Assembly: GCA_035506275.1 (NCBI GenBank)
Contig: DATJPT010000019.1
Span: 422,231 to 486,230, forward strand
Source of the DNA: Bacteroidota bacterium
GTDB taxonomy: Bacteria > Bacteroidota > Ignavibacteria > UBA10030 > UBA8401
Length of the DNA stretch: 64,000 nucleotides
Direction: 5' to 3'
Shown here: positions 7,579 through 17,388 of the stretch, one piece after another
Layout of the letters: each line of letters begins with the position of its first letter
Position numbering within the stretch: the first letter of the stretch is position 1
Made by a program: the position numbers and the translations under genes
Notes under the pieces: generated by a model
Databases searched by the model: none
Told to the model about the DNA's origin: nothing
What the model saw: the letters and a program-made list of their open reading frames with translations, nothing else

Positions 7579-10143
7579 TTATGATGTTTCTTTGTCTGAA
7601 GGGAACACTTTTGGGTATAAAAGCTTCGCGCAATCGGGGCAAATACCATGGGAGAATTTGGCTTCGGAATGTTGTTGGATATATCCCTCCAACAGGTCCC
7701 AATATCCTTTATCATTGCGAATCTTTTTACAGTTTGAGCAGATCGGAATAAGTCCTCCCAGAACCTTAATGTTGGCCATTGCCTCCTGGATCTTCGTTTC
7801 CAGCTCCTTCTTTCTTTGGACCAGCTGCACGAGACGAATCTGATAGACACCGAACCCAGCGGCTCCCAGCGCGATCACCACTAATCCATAGAACCAGTAC
7901 GTTTCATAAAAGTGAGGCTGAAGTTCGAAGGCAAAACTGGCTCCCGCTTCGTTCCATACGCCGTCATTGTTGCATGCCATAACTCGGAACCGATAATGGT
8001 TCGGAGCAAGGCTTGTATAGTAGGCGACCCGCCGGGTCTCAGCGTCGACCCATACTTTGTCGTAGCCTTCGAGCATATATTTGAAGCGAACCCTACCGGG
8101 GGCAAGATAGCTCAGCGCCGTATAGTGGAATTCCAGCTTGTCGGCGTCCGGTTGCAAACTGGCGGCCAGTTCCGTGGGGAGGTTTTTTTGATCGACGACA
8201 ACCTGTTCGATATAGACCGGAGGTGGAAGAGAGTTTTGCTCAAACTTTTTCGGCTGGATGAGGACCGCTCCCCGTTTTGTCGCAAACCAGAGATCGCCGT
8301 TGTGCATTTTCCATCCTGCAGGTTGCCAGGACCCAAAGCATTCGTCTGTTTTCATCCCGTCTGCCGTGGTGAAAACCCTTGAGTGAATTTGTTTTGTTCG
8401 TCCCTCGGCAAAATCGTTGAGTTCTTGCCGTTGAACCTGTCCGATCCCGCTCGGACTGCTGAGCCAGAGTCCTCCTTTGTCGTCTCCCAGAGCGCAATAA
8501 ATTTCGTCGGTGAACAGCCCGGCCTTGGTGTTGTAAGCGGTTAACCTCCCATTGAAGTAGCGCGTCAGCCCCCCTTGAGGCGAACTGATCCACAGGCTCC
8601 CTTGATGATCATCGTAGATCGAGCTTACCCAATTGCCGGCGAGGCCGTTGGCCGTGGTGTATCCGGTAACGGTTCCATTCTCAATTTTTACGAGCGAATC
8701 CGCCATGCCAACCCACATCAGATCTTTGCGTTGAGGGTAAAAACAGACAATGTAGTCTTTTGAAGGAAACTCGTGCCCGCCTCCGATCAGGTAGGGCTTG
8801 AGCTTTCCGTCAATAAGCCTGAAAATTCCCATATGGTCGATGTACATCAGCAGACTTTTATCGTCCTCTGTGATGGCAGAGACCCAATGTGGCTGCATGC
8901 CCATGGTAACGTTGTACCGTGTGATCCGCCCATTCTTGATTTTATTGAGCATTCCGCTCTGTCCGATCCACAGGCTCCCGTCATGCGCGACATAGGCTGG
9001 TCCGATAAAGAGGTCGAACGTGCTGACTTTGCCGTTCTTCATTTGTGTCACGTTCGAGCCCTGGTCGCTCAAGAAATAGAGGCTTCTGTCCGGCGTTTCG
9101 ATGACCGTCGAAACGTAATCATTGCCGAGGCCGTCATACGTCGTATACGTCGTGAGGCTGACATCTCGAAATTGATTGAGCCCATCCGCGGTGCAGACCC
9201 AAAGGCTTCTTTCTCTGTCTTCAGATATCGAAAGTACTTGATTGTCCGTAAGTCCATTGGTCTTTGTGTATCTCTGCCATATGTCCCCCTTGAATCGGTC
9301 AATTCCCCCTTTGTTTGTTCCTACCCAGATGTTTCCGTCCGAATCTTCGTAGATATACGTAATATGATTATCCGACAAACCGTCCCGGGTTTTATAGACC
9401 GCGATTTTCCCATCATGATATCGGGCTAACCCATCGACCGTCCCGATCCAAATATTATCGTTTCGGTCTGCGTATACGCATGTCGTGACGTCATTCGGCA
9501 GGCCTTCTTTTGTTGTAATGCTCACGGGGCGGGAAAAATCATTCTCGCCGATGATTCGTACGCCTTGGTGTGTGCAGATCCAAAATTTGGAGTGTGAGTC
9601 CTCTGCGATATCAACAGTGTAGTTCGGGCTCAACAATACAGGAAGGAACTTTTCGCCGCTGAACATATACTCGCCGATTGCGGTGGCGACCATTAAATGT
9701 CCGTCATGGCTTTCGAACAAGTCTAAAATCTGAGTATCAAAAAATCCCTCCTTTAATCCATACCGGAATATTTTTCCCTTCCTGATCCGGCGCAAGCCGC
9801 TGAAGGCGGTGCCGATCCACAAGCTGCCGTCTTGATCCTCGGCCAGAGCTGACACGGTCTCGTGAGTGGTCTCACCGGCGGAGTCGATAGCGATGCTCGT
9901 AAAGCTCACGCCGTCAAATCGAAAAAGTCCTGCCGCCGTTCCCAGCCAAAGATAGCCGTCATGCGTCTGTAAAATTGCGTTCACCCCGTTTGCAGGCAAA
10001 CCGCTTTGTCTCAACCAAAAGTTGTGACCGTACTGCGCAATCGATTTCTGCGGGTCAAGTGAGAAGAGAGACGAAGGCGTGCCGAGGATCAAGGAAAAGA
10101 GGAGTGAACCAGACAGTACTGATTTTACAGGGAACCTGGTCAT
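7579..10143 (-). CDS. periplasmic two-component-regulator propeller protein without kinase domain
   Basis: About 854 residues. After a signal peptide (start chosen at ATG 10141-10143) come a dozen or more regulator-propeller repeats of the DGYLWLGTAAGL type, then a Y_Y_Y Ig-like domain near residue 690, one membrane helix (WFYGLVVIALGAAGFGVY) and a coiled coil. Such architecture is the sensor half of hybrid two-component systems that sense polysaccharide fragments. Instead of a histidine kinase, the cytosolic tail has a short Cys-rich module: LIPICSNCKKIRNDKGYW ... HGICPDCAKLLYP. This module is usually found behind response-regulator or PAS/kinase proteins. Signalling output is therefore unknown. 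Confidence 0.85.
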   Translation of the reverse strand: MTRFPVKSVLSGSLLFSLILGTPSSLFSLDPQKSIAQYGHNFWLRQSGLPANGVNAILQTHDGYLWLGTAAGLFRFDGVSFTSIAIDSAGETTHETVSALAEDQDGSLWIGTAFSGLRRIRKGKIFRYGLKEGFFDTQILDLFESHDGHLMVATAIGEYMFSGEKFLPVLLSPNYTVDIAEDSHSKFWICTHQGVRIIGENDFSRPVSITTKEGLPNDVTTCVYADRNDNIWIGTVDGLARYHDGKIAVYKTRDGLSDNHITYIYEDSDGNIWVGTNKGGIDRFKGDIWQRYTKTNGLTDNQVLSISEDRERSLWVCTADGLNQFRDVSLTTYTTYDGLGNDYVSTVIETPDRSLYFLSDQGSNVTQMKNGKVSTFDLFIGPAYVAHDGSLWIGQSGMLNKIKNGRITRYNVTMGMQPHWVSAITEDDKSLLMYIDHMGIFRLIDGKLKPYLIGGGHEFPSKDYIVCFYPQRKDLMWVGMADSLVKIENGTVTGYTTANGLAGNWVSSIYDDHQGSLWISSPQGGLTRYFNGRLTAYNTKAGLFTDEIYCALGDDKGGLWLSSPSGIGQVQRQELNDFAEGRTKQIHSRVFTTADGMKTDECFGSWQPAGWKMHNGDLWFATKRGAVLIQPKKFEQNSLPPPVYIEQVVVDQKNLPTELAASLQPDADKLEFHYTALSYLAPGRVRFKYMLEGYDKVWVDAETRRVAYYTSLAPNHYRFRVMACNNDGVWNEAGASFAFELQPHFYETYWFYGLVVIALGAAGFGVYQIRLVQLVQRKKELETKIQEAMANIKVLGGLIPICSNCKKIRNDKGYWDLLEGYIQQHSEAKFSHGICPDCAKLLYPKVFPSDKETS

Positions 10144-10170
10144 TCGACAGAGCGGGCTCATCTTTAACAA

Positions 10171-10501
10171 AAGCCCCTGGGCCGCAGCGCAAAAGTGGAG
10201 AATTGGTTTTGAGGACGGAGAAAAACAATTGTGCCGCGGAGTTGTCTTTGCCGTGACTCAAACCTCGATGAAAGGGGGAACTGCAGTGAAACAGTCCGCC
10301 CCTTTTTTATTATCGGCAAAAACTCCACAAAACTCAATATGGCACAACGGGGAGTGCGCTCTATTTTAGGAAAAAAATATTAACGCACAATTCTGCGAAT
10401 GTCTCGATATGCATTCCTTTGAGGAAGTGTTCTGTGAACGCAATCTCCGATGGCCTGAGATTGCTGACACGATGCACGTTGTCTGTTTCACTTCATAATC
10501 G
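10171..10501. other. intergenic region upstream of the propeller-sensor gene
   Basis: About 330 bp without a convincing gene. It holds an inverted repeat at 10271-10305 (listed separately) and should carry the promoter of the propeller gene that reads toward lower coordinates. No clear promoter consensus was found by eye. Confidence 0.4.
10271..10308. terminator. possible hairpin terminator
   Basis: Arms AAAGGGG (10271-10277) and CCCCTTT (10299-10305), with an inner ACTG/CAGT complement and a T6 run on the plus strand. On the minus strand the hairpin ends in only three T. It could stop minus-strand transcription coming from the TolB-like gene or act in both directions. Confidence 0.35.
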
Positions 10502-12004
10502 CTACGGTGCGACCAATCTATAGCTGACAAACGCTACAACTTTGCTGTCGGGCGACCAGGAAGGGACATTGATCGTTCCCTGACCACCGAAAAGTTTTGC
10601 GAGTACTTGGATCTCGCCCCCCGCGGTCGGCATCATTCGCAGCATCACGTCTTTGTTTGCAGGATGTCCTTTAACATCTTTTTCAAAAGAAAGGAAGACG
10701 ATCCACTTTCCGTCGGGGGACGGATGTGCGAACCAATTATTGTAGTTATCGGACGTCACCTGCTCCTGATCGCTTCCGTCCGCCTTCATGCGCCAGATCT
10801 GCATCAATCCCGTCCGTTCTGAATTGAAATAAATATATTTTCCATCGGGAGAGTAGTCGGGGCCGTCGTCGAGGACGGGTGCGTTGGTCAATCGTTTTTC
10901 TTCTCCTCCTGCCGCCGGAACGGTGTAAATGTCGAACTCGCCGTTTCGTTCGCCGCAGAATGCCAGCGTCTTTCCGTCGGGCGACCATCCGTGCCAGTAC
11001 GAGGGACCGGTCGGGGTGATTTGACGGGGCGTCCCGCCATTGATGGGAAGAATATAGATGAGCGACTTGCCATCCTTCGATTGATCGCTAATGGCAAGCT
11101 GCGTGCCATCGGGCGAAATACCATGGTCGTTGTTGCAGCGATTGGAGGACCCCGTCTCAAGCAGCTGAGGGGCGCCGCCGGTCACAGGAAGAGTATAGAG
11201 ATGGCCGTCTTTGTTAAAAATGAAATATTTCCCGTCGCGCGACCAGTTCGGAGCTTCAAAATGCTCTCTGGCGGTGTAGACAACACGCCTGTCGGTGGAA
11301 GCAACGGTGATCGTTTCAAGCGTACTTTCGAGAACCGGCTCTCCTATGGATTTCGGCTTTCCCGCAGTGATTTCGACGTTCGAGAAAACTGCTTGTTCGG
11401 CGACGTCGCCATCATGCGCACAAACGCCAAGCCCGACGTAAAATGGATCCCTCAGCCTAAATTTGAATGAACCTCCTGCAGAACGGAGCGAATCGCCTGT
11501 TTTTGCCAGGGACATGAAGACATAGTCCCCTTCTTTTTCTATCCTTACTCTTTTCGGCCCGGAAATATTTGATTGAATCTCCCGGGTCGGCGCGCCTGCA
11601 GATTCCCGGTACTGCAACGATGTCAGCCCTTCGCCATGCACGGCAATGTCGGCATACGGAGAATTCGGTTCGAGATTCTGGCGTAGTAAAAGGCACGCCT
11701 TGCGGTGCGGATTGCCACCCGTTCCGATCCATTCAATATCAGCTGTCAGCACAACGTCGCCGGACATCTTTTTCCACACGAATTGGAAGGCATCCGCCGT
11801 GAACCACATGTTTTCGCCGCTTCCGCTGATGCGGTAACTCTTTTTTTCGGCGTCGTATTCTACCGAACCGGTGTGCAGCACATGGCCTATATCGCCGTGC
11901 CCTTCAAAGATCCCGACAGCCGAATCCTGTGGAGGAGCGGGTTCTGAAGAGGAAGAAGTGAATAAGCCTAACAGGACAAGAAATGTGGGGGGGAGCAATA
12001 GCAT
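10502..12004 (-). CDS. exported TolB/PD40-type beta-propeller protein with N-terminal beta-sandwich domain
   Basis: 500 residues from an ATG at 12002-12004 preceded by AGGAGGTTCC, a near-ideal ribosome site. The N-terminus is an export signal. Residues about 30-220 resemble a DUF1349/concanavalin-like sandwich ([40 protein letters not shown]). The rest is a series of PD40 blades such as [14 protein letters not shown] and [16 protein letters not shown]. Proteins of this type are periplasmic binding or scaffold proteins; no catalytic residues were seen. It lies 145 bp downstream of the GH3 gene on the same strand. Confidence 0.8.
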   Translation of the reverse strand: MLLLPPTFLVLLGLFTSSSSEPAPPQDSAVGIFEGHGDIGHVLHTGSVEYDAEKKSYRISGSGENMWFTADAFQFVWKKMSGDVVLTADIEWIGTGGNPHRKACLLLRQNLEPNSPYADIAVHGEGLTSLQYRESAGAPTREIQSNISGPKRVRIEKEGDYVFMSLAKTGDSLRSAGGSFKFRLRDPFYVGLGVCAHDGDVAEQAVFSNVEITAGKPKSIGEPVLESTLETITVASTDRRVVYTAREHFEAPNWSRDGKYFIFNKDGHLYTLPVTGGAPQLLETGSSNRCNNDHGISPDGTQLAISDQSKDGKSLIYILPINGGTPRQITPTGPSYWHGWSPDGKTLAFCGERNGEFDIYTVPAAGGEEKRLTNAPVLDDGPDYSPDGKYIYFNSERTGLMQIWRMKADGSDQEQVTSDNYNNWFAHPSPDGKWIVFLSFEKDVKGHPANKDVMLRMMPTAGGEIQVLAKLFGGQGTINVPSWSPDSKVVAFVSYRLVAP

Positions 12005-12148
12005 GGAACCTCCTGCATAATTTATGACGGTATGAATAATGCTTTCCATTTTCGGGGTTGTGACAATTGGTCTTGGACGGCCGGATCTTTTTCTTAAAGG
12101 GCTTCCGCCAATATTGGATTCCGCGCTTCAGCTTCCAGCGCGCAACGG

Positions 12149-14269
12149 TTACCTTAATGCTATTTCTTTTTTGAGCTTGATATCCTTCGAAGACGAGCCA
12201 ATATGAAGAATAAATGCCCCTTTTTCAGCGAGCCAATCTTTGGTAATGGGATTCCAGAACGAAAAGTCTTTTTTCGTCAATCGCACAATCACTTCTGAAC
12301 TTTCCCCCGGTGCAAGTTCTACTCTTTTGAAGCCTTTTAATTCCTTTGCCGGACGTGGAACGGAGGATTGAACGTCCTCGACGTAGAGCTGTGCAATTTC
12401 AGCTCCCTTCATGTTCCCGGTATTTTTTACGTTGAAGCTTACCGTTACCGTATCGTTTTCCCCGAAAAGCTCTTTCGAGACTGACAGGCCGCCGTACTCG
12501 AACGAAGTGTAAGATAAACCATAGCCGAACGGATACAGAGGTTCGATGTTATTGTGTTCGTACCACCGATAGCCGACAAAGACTCCTTCTTTATAGTTCA
12601 CGTCGAAGAGCGGATGGTCTTTGTCGCTCCCCCAGCCTGTGTATAAAGCTTCTCCCTCAGGAAGATATCCGTAGCCCGGCGAATCCTTGAAATCTTTCTC
12701 TATAGTGATAGGGAGTTTGCCCGAGGGATTGACTTTGCCCGCAATGATCTCTGCAAGGGCCCGGTTGCCGATCTGCCCTCCATACCACGCGTAAATGATC
12801 GCTTTTGCTCTGCCGCTCCAATCGGTCATTTTTATTCCCGATCCGGAAGTCACAATGACGACAGTATTGGGGTTATTGCTCACGCACTGTTGAACCCTTT
12901 CTTCCTGATCATTCGGGAGCGCAAATGGTCTGTCCCATCCTTCGCTGTCCCTCGTTCCTACATTGCACAAAACGATGTCGGCCGATTTGATTTGTTCTAT
13001 TGCCGGATTTTTGACAAACGTCAGTTTCTCGCCGAATTCTCTTTTCAGTTCGTGAAGCATCAGTCTGTTGTTGTATCCCTCGACCTCTGCCGCTCCTCCG
13101 CCGACAGCCAATGTGTCGACAAAATCGCCGGTCAAAAGTATCGTTTTGGTCGTATCTTCGACGGGAAGTATATTTCCTTCATTCTTCAGGAGGACGATAC
13201 CTTCGCGGGCGGTTTGCAAAGCGGTAAGCTCATGCTGCTCGAAATTGGCGTATAATGTAGTGTCCTTAGTCGACACATCGAACTTCATCGCAAAATATGT
13301 CCGCAGAATGCTTTTTGCCATCCTGTCGATGTCGCGGATGTTGACTTTCCCCTCATGAATCAGAGAGTCCGCATTTTTTAATCCGATCGCGAATGGCATT
13401 TCTAAATCCTGCCCCGATTTCGCGAGTTTCTCTCCGTCATAGACCGACCACCAATCGGTCATGACAAGCCAGCGAAATCCAAGCTGCTTTCTAAGGATCT
13501 CGCCGATCACCGTCTCGCTTTCCCCGCACCATTCGCCGTTCAACTGATTGTACGAGGTCATGACTGCCATCGCGCCGGCGTCGATTCCCGCTTTGAAGGG
13601 AGGCAAATAAATTTCGTGAAGTGTTCGTTCATCAACAACCGAGTTGCTCCTCCTCCTGTAAAACTCCGTGTTGTTGGCGACAAAATGTTTCAGCGTGGCA
13701 ACAGTTCCCGTGCTCTGAACGCCCTTTACGAATTCTTCGATCATCCGTGCTCTGAGGTATGGGTCCTCGCCGAAATATTCGAAGTTCCTGCCGCATTGCG
13801 ATTGCCTGTACTCGTTTAGTCCTGGTCCGAGCAAAATGCCGATGCCCCCCGCGCGGCATTCCTCTCCCACGGCTTCGGCATATTGATAGGCGAGATCGGG
13901 GTTCCACGTCGACGCCAGGAGGATGGGAGAGGGGAATGCAGTCGATTTCTCCAGTTGGTATTTTGAAAGGTCGACGTCGGTGAACTTGTCCCTGATGTGG
14001 ACGCCCTGCGTGGCATCCGACATATATACTTCCTTGAGATGCAGTCTTGGGACGGGCCTGATGAAGAACGACCGGTCTCCGCCGACATAGGCAATTTTCT
14101 CCTCAGTCGTCATCAACGCGAGCGTCGAGTCGGCCTTTTTATCCGCCTGCTCATATGTAAGAGGCTGAAATGGTTCGCTCTTTGGTTTAGCGGATTGCGC
14201 GCCGGCAGGGGTGAACGAAGCGAGGAAAACAACGGATGTCGACAACAAGAGGAGTATCTCTTTTTCCAT
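12149..14269 (-). CDS. glycoside hydrolase family 3 beta-glucosidase-type enzyme, exported
   Basis: Exported retaining glycosidase, probably hydrolysing beta-linked glucosides or xylosides of plant glycans. From the ATG at 14267-14269 (GGAGAAAGA upstream) it has 706 residues: signal peptide ending PAGAQS, GH3 N-terminal TIM barrel with KHFVANN and the nucleophile in VMTDWWSVYDG (Asp272), GH3 C-terminal sandwich, and a final fibronectin-III-like domain (KNTGNMKGAEIAQLYV). The next minus-strand gene upstream encodes another exported hydrolase-like protein. Confidence 0.92.
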   Translation of the reverse strand: MEKEILLLLSTSVVFLASFTPAGAQSAKPKSEPFQPLTYEQADKKADSTLALMTTEEKIAYVGGDRSFFIRPVPRLHLKEVYMSDATQGVHIRDKFTDVDLSKYQLEKSTAFPSPILLASTWNPDLAYQYAEAVGEECRAGGIGILLGPGLNEYRQSQCGRNFEYFGEDPYLRARMIEEFVKGVQSTGTVATLKHFVANNTEFYRRRSNSVVDERTLHEIYLPPFKAGIDAGAMAVMTSYNQLNGEWCGESETVIGEILRKQLGFRWLVMTDWWSVYDGEKLAKSGQDLEMPFAIGLKNADSLIHEGKVNIRDIDRMAKSILRTYFAMKFDVSTKDTTLYANFEQHELTALQTAREGIVLLKNEGNILPVEDTTKTILLTGDFVDTLAVGGGAAEVEGYNNRLMLHELKREFGEKLTFVKNPAIEQIKSADIVLCNVGTRDSEGWDRPFALPNDQEERVQQCVSNNPNTVVIVTSGSGIKMTDWSGRAKAIIYAWYGGQIGNRALAEIIAGKVNPSGKLPITIEKDFKDSPGYGYLPEGEALYTGWGSDKDHPLFDVNYKEGVFVGYRWYEHNNIEPLYPFGYGLSYTSFEYGGLSVSKELFGENDTVTVSFNVKNTGNMKGAEIAQLYVEDVQSSVPRPAKELKGFKRVELAPGESSEVIVRLTKKDFSFWNPITKDWLAEKGAFILHIGSSSKDIKLKKEIALR

Positions 14270-14338
14270 TCTTTCTCCGGAAAAGTTGAACTGCATCATC
14301 GATGCGGTGAAGGATCTTCCGCTCATCAAAATTGTAAT

Positions 14339-14361
14339 CCTCTCCCCGGAAAGGGGAGAGG
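14339..14361. repeat. perfect hairpin between GH3 and hydrolase-like genes
   Basis: Nine-base perfect arms CCTCTCCCC and GGGGAGAGG around GGAAA, lying 11 bp after the stop of the upstream minus-strand gene and 70 bp before the GH3 start. No U-run follows, so it is more likely an mRNA-stabilising or attenuating stem than a full terminator. Confidence 0.5.
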
Positions 14362-14371
14362 CGGATTGTAA

Positions 14372-16201
14372 TTATGGTGCTTGGACTACGGCAATTTCAA
14401 ACGGCTGCAGCGTCAATCCGACGGTACTGATCACCGGACCATCGAAACGAACGTACGTTGTGTCTTCGCTTATTGAAAGATGCTTGCCGTGGACCAATTC
14501 GATCCATCCGGCCGACGGAATTTTTTTCTCGAACCGGAGCGACAGGGGCGCAGCCTGGTCGCTCATGTTATAGAGGGCGTATTGTTTTGTTCCGAACATG
14601 TACATCGACACTCCGCCCGGCCCGTCCAGCTGCATGCCAAGATCCTTAGCAAACGGACGGCGGATGGCATTGAGGACCGGAACGGGAAACCTCAGAAGAT
14701 CGTAACTGTTCTCCGGCATGTTGAGGACGTACATTGTCCCCTTGAGATATTGCGCCTCGAGCAGCACGCCGTAATCGTAGTCGTCCTGTTCTACCGCGAC
14801 ATCGCGGACGTACGGCCACGTTGACGTTTCGATGCGCGGAAATGAGAATGCTTTGTCCGCTTTGTAAAGCTGTTCGTCCCATCCGATCCGAACACGGAAT
14901 TGGGATGATGCGACGCTCCCTTCAGATTCCATGAGGCATAGAGTGTTTTTGAATTCTGTTCCCTGGAGTTTTTTCCAAAGTCCCCATGTCATAAAAACGT
15001 CGTGTCCGTCCTTAAGGCGGCCGAGCAGCTCTTCCGCAAGTTTCGGGTCCTGCAGCGAGTGAAGAGTAAAGATGGCGTTTTGACCTTCGGTCGGAAATTG
15101 TGCGACAGGCGTCAACGGAATTCCAGCCATACCGAGATAGCCAAAAATATTATATTCGCCGGTGGATCCATACGGAAGGTAGATCGGAACGCCTCGCGAT
15201 TGTCCGTTCAACATTCCGGCAACCCTGTCGAACTCCGGAAGCATTTCGATGAAGTGGGGATAGACGTCGCTGGCCGGGATATCGGGATACAGTTGACCGG
15301 CGCACCAGAGGATGACCTCCGGCGTTTGGGCCAGCACCGCCTGCCAGACCTGCGCGACGTAATCGTTGTCGTCCCCCTTCATATCGTAATTGTCGAGCCA
15401 CGAGCCGACCCATTTGGAGGGGTCGACGCTCGAGAACCATTTTTGGAAGATATAGCCGCTGTAAATCGGAATATGCTGGTCATGGGTCATTCTGTTCCGT
15501 GTTTCGATGCCGACGGCCATGTTGTCGAACTGCAAAGTTTCATGGTACACATCGTACCCGTTCTGCCGATGTCCTTCGTACCAGTTGGGATATTTGATGA
15601 TCACCTTTGCGTTCGGGTTGACCTCTTTCGCCGCGTCAATGATGTATTTTTTTGATTGCTGCAGAATCAACCTGGTGCGGTAGTCCCCCCAGCTCTGATC
15701 ACCGCGGTCTTTCACGCTCTTCTCGTCGGTCGCCGTCGTGAAAAGCCAATCGTCGAGGATGATATAGTCGAATACTTTTGCCAACGCCTTCATCCTCTTT
15801 TGAAGGGAAGCCATGTCGTCCGGATTATTGTAGACCGACGGTCCGTTGTGCCCGACGGGAACCATCGATCCCCAGGTTTTAATCCCCATCGAACGGAATT
15901 TGTCCGATATTTTCTTCATCATTGCAACGTCGATCTCTCCTTCGCTTCTCCCCTCGAGGTATACCTTGTACGGCTTGATGGGAGCGAAATACGCGAGAGT
16001 CTTGGCAAATTGCACGGAATCGGCAAGAAGATGGTCGACATCTTCTGACGTGAAGTAGATCGCATATTGAACGTGCCCCCGGCCGCTGCCAGAGGTCGAA
16101 GTCTGGGCGAACGATTGCGATACAAGTGCGGTGATCAATGCGAGGATGACAACAAACCAAAGGGGATGCGGATTCGAAAAATTGCGGAACATTTTTTCCA
16201 T
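14372..16201 (-). CDS. exported glycosidase-like protein, family not assigned
   Basis: 609 residues with a signal peptide (LWFVVILALITALVSQSFAQ) and an ATG at 16199-16201 preceded by AAGGAG. The middle reads like a TIM barrel: VYLEGRS, GIKTWGSMVPVG, DYIILDDWLFTT, AKVIIKYPNWYEG, PIYSGYIFQKWF, EVILWCAGQLYP. The DD in IILDDW is a candidate catalytic site. The C-terminal ~100 residues look like a beta-sandwich. I do not recognise the family. It precedes the GH3 and TolB-like genes on the same strand, so a joint role in carbohydrate breakdown is likely but inferred. Confidence 0.6.
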   Translation of the reverse strand: MEKMFRNFSNPHPLWFVVILALITALVSQSFAQTSTSGSGRGHVQYAIYFTSEDVDHLLADSVQFAKTLAYFAPIKPYKVYLEGRSEGEIDVAMMKKISDKFRSMGIKTWGSMVPVGHNGPSVYNNPDDMASLQKRMKALAKVFDYIILDDWLFTTATDEKSVKDRGDQSWGDYRTRLILQQSKKYIIDAAKEVNPNAKVIIKYPNWYEGHRQNGYDVYHETLQFDNMAVGIETRNRMTHDQHIPIYSGYIFQKWFSSVDPSKWVGSWLDNYDMKGDDNDYVAQVWQAVLAQTPEVILWCAGQLYPDIPASDVYPHFIEMLPEFDRVAGMLNGQSRGVPIYLPYGSTGEYNIFGYLGMAGIPLTPVAQFPTEGQNAIFTLHSLQDPKLAEELLGRLKDGHDVFMTWGLWKKLQGTEFKNTLCLMESEGSVASSQFRVRIGWDEQLYKADKAFSFPRIETSTWPYVRDVAVEQDDYDYGVLLEAQYLKGTMYVLNMPENSYDLLRFPVPVLNAIRRPFAKDLGMQLDGPGGVSMYMFGTKQYALYNMSDQAAPLSLRFEKKIPSAGWIELVHGKHLSISEDTTYVRFDGPVISTVGLTLQPFEIAVVQAP

Positions 16202-16401
16202 TGAACGCTCCTTGAGATGATCGATGAGTCCGAAATGCCTGGGGAGGCCGTGGATGCAGCGAGTGTGACAAAGAGAAGGTGCAAAAAAATATCTATAATC
16301 TCAATCTCTTTTACGATAAGAGGATGCCAACGGGGATCGCAGCCGCAGGCTGCGAATCGGCGGCGGAAGTATTTTCGAACTTGCGGGAGTCATCGATGAG
16401 C

Positions 16402-16631
16402 TTAACGGCTGTACTCGTCGTATGGTCCTCCGAATCGACGTTTCAGCCTCGGTTCTTCAAAGTACCGAATGAAAAGATCGGCGATGATGAAGAAGGTGAT
16501 TGTATAACAGAACAAACCGATCGGCCAAAATAAAACCGTTTCCCCCCGGAGGATTATCACAACACCGAGGTACATCGGACTACCAACGCCGCGGGAAAAA
16601 CACCGAATAACAGGAGATTGTGGAGGATCAA
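16402..16631 (-). pseudogene. remnant of an isoprenylcysteine-methyltransferase-like membrane gene
   Basis: Inside a 686-bp gap. The minus strand from 16575 to a TAA at 16402-16404 encodes 57 residues that match the C-terminal half of ICMT/PEMT-like methyltransferases: SPMYLGVVIILRGE, a transmembrane stretch, then RYFEEPRLKRRFGGPYDEYSR. Just upstream, in another frame (16583-16631), is LILHNLLLFGVFPAAL, like the family's first membrane helix. The part between (the GPYRYVRNP region) is missing. This looks like internal deletion plus frameshift. The rest of the gap (16202-16401, 16632-16887) shows nothing else. Confidence 0.65.
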
Positions 16632-16887
16632 CGGAGGCTATCGTGCCGCCCCCACAGTTTGAAAATGACGTTTACTCGAAAGAAGAACTCATGCTCCTCT
16701 TCCGACCGGAATAAACCTTGTGGATTTCCAGTTCGCAAAGATATGCATGGCTTTTTCGTGCTCGATAAAATATGGAATGACAACAGTGACCCTCCCTAGC
16801 AGTAAGGTCCAAAAGGTGCCCCGCATGGTCAGTGTGAACCGGCCCTTGAGCCGGAACATGTCAAACCAACCCTCCGATTGTAAACTT

Positions 16888-17340
16888 TTACTTATTGGAT
16901 GGGATGCTCTTATCAAAGACGTTTTGTGTTTTTTTGGATACGTAACCGCGCTGTTGATAGAAGGCTTGTGCTTCCACACGTGTGATGTTCGTCCGTACGC
17001 GGATTCTGTCGCATTTTTTTGCGCTCGCCCATTTCTCGGCTGCTTCAACAAGTTTTGTTCCGATACCGGTACCGCGACGTGCCTCCGTCACCACCAGGCC
17101 CCGAATTTCGGCGAACGAGTCGCTCTCAAGTGTGTGAATCACCGCAACATCAATCCATCCGAGGAGTGCGCCATCCTTTGCGACGAGAATTGTATGACGC
17201 GGGTCAGCGGATAACGCCTTTAGCCGATGTTCTATCTCCGATGTTGTCGCCGGATATCCAAGTTCTCCGGATAACCACGCAAGCGCTTCAGCGTCGGATT
17301 GTTGTGCCTCTTGAATCGTAACGTTGTGCTTCATCTTCAT
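16888..17340 (-). CDS. GNAT family N-acetyltransferase
   Basis: Cytosolic acetyl-CoA-dependent acetyltransferase of 150 residues; substrate unknown. Seen: the beta4 strand EIRGLVVTEARRGTGIGTKLVEAAEKWA, whose RRGTGIG loop binds the pyrophosphate of acetyl-CoA, and the C-terminal RVEAQAFYQQRGY motif. It lies 48 bp upstream of the ICMT remnant side and 48 bp after a small membrane protein, all on the minus strand. Confidence 0.88.
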   Translation of the reverse strand: MKMKHNVTIQEAQQSDAEALAWLSGELGYPATTSEIEHRLKALSADPRHTILVAKDGALLGWIDVAVIHTLESDSFAEIRGLVVTEARRGTGIGTKLVEAAEKWASAKKCDRIRVRTNITRVEAQAFYQQRGYVSKKTQNVFDKSIPSNK

Positions 17341-17388
17341 AGTGTTCTCTCAAAGATGGGGCAGGAAGAAGTTAAGTTGAGCAATAGT

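Noticed and set aside
7373..7702. 110-codon upstream extension of the purU frame
   Set aside because: It overlaps the end of the propeller-sensor gene, lacks ACT-domain features, and family length fits the ATG at 7370-7372.
8773..9429. 218-codon open frame on the plus strand inside the propeller-sensor gene
   Set aside because: Antisense to regulator-propeller repeats that are clearly the real coding frame; composition is a shadow of the minus strand and no family is recognised.
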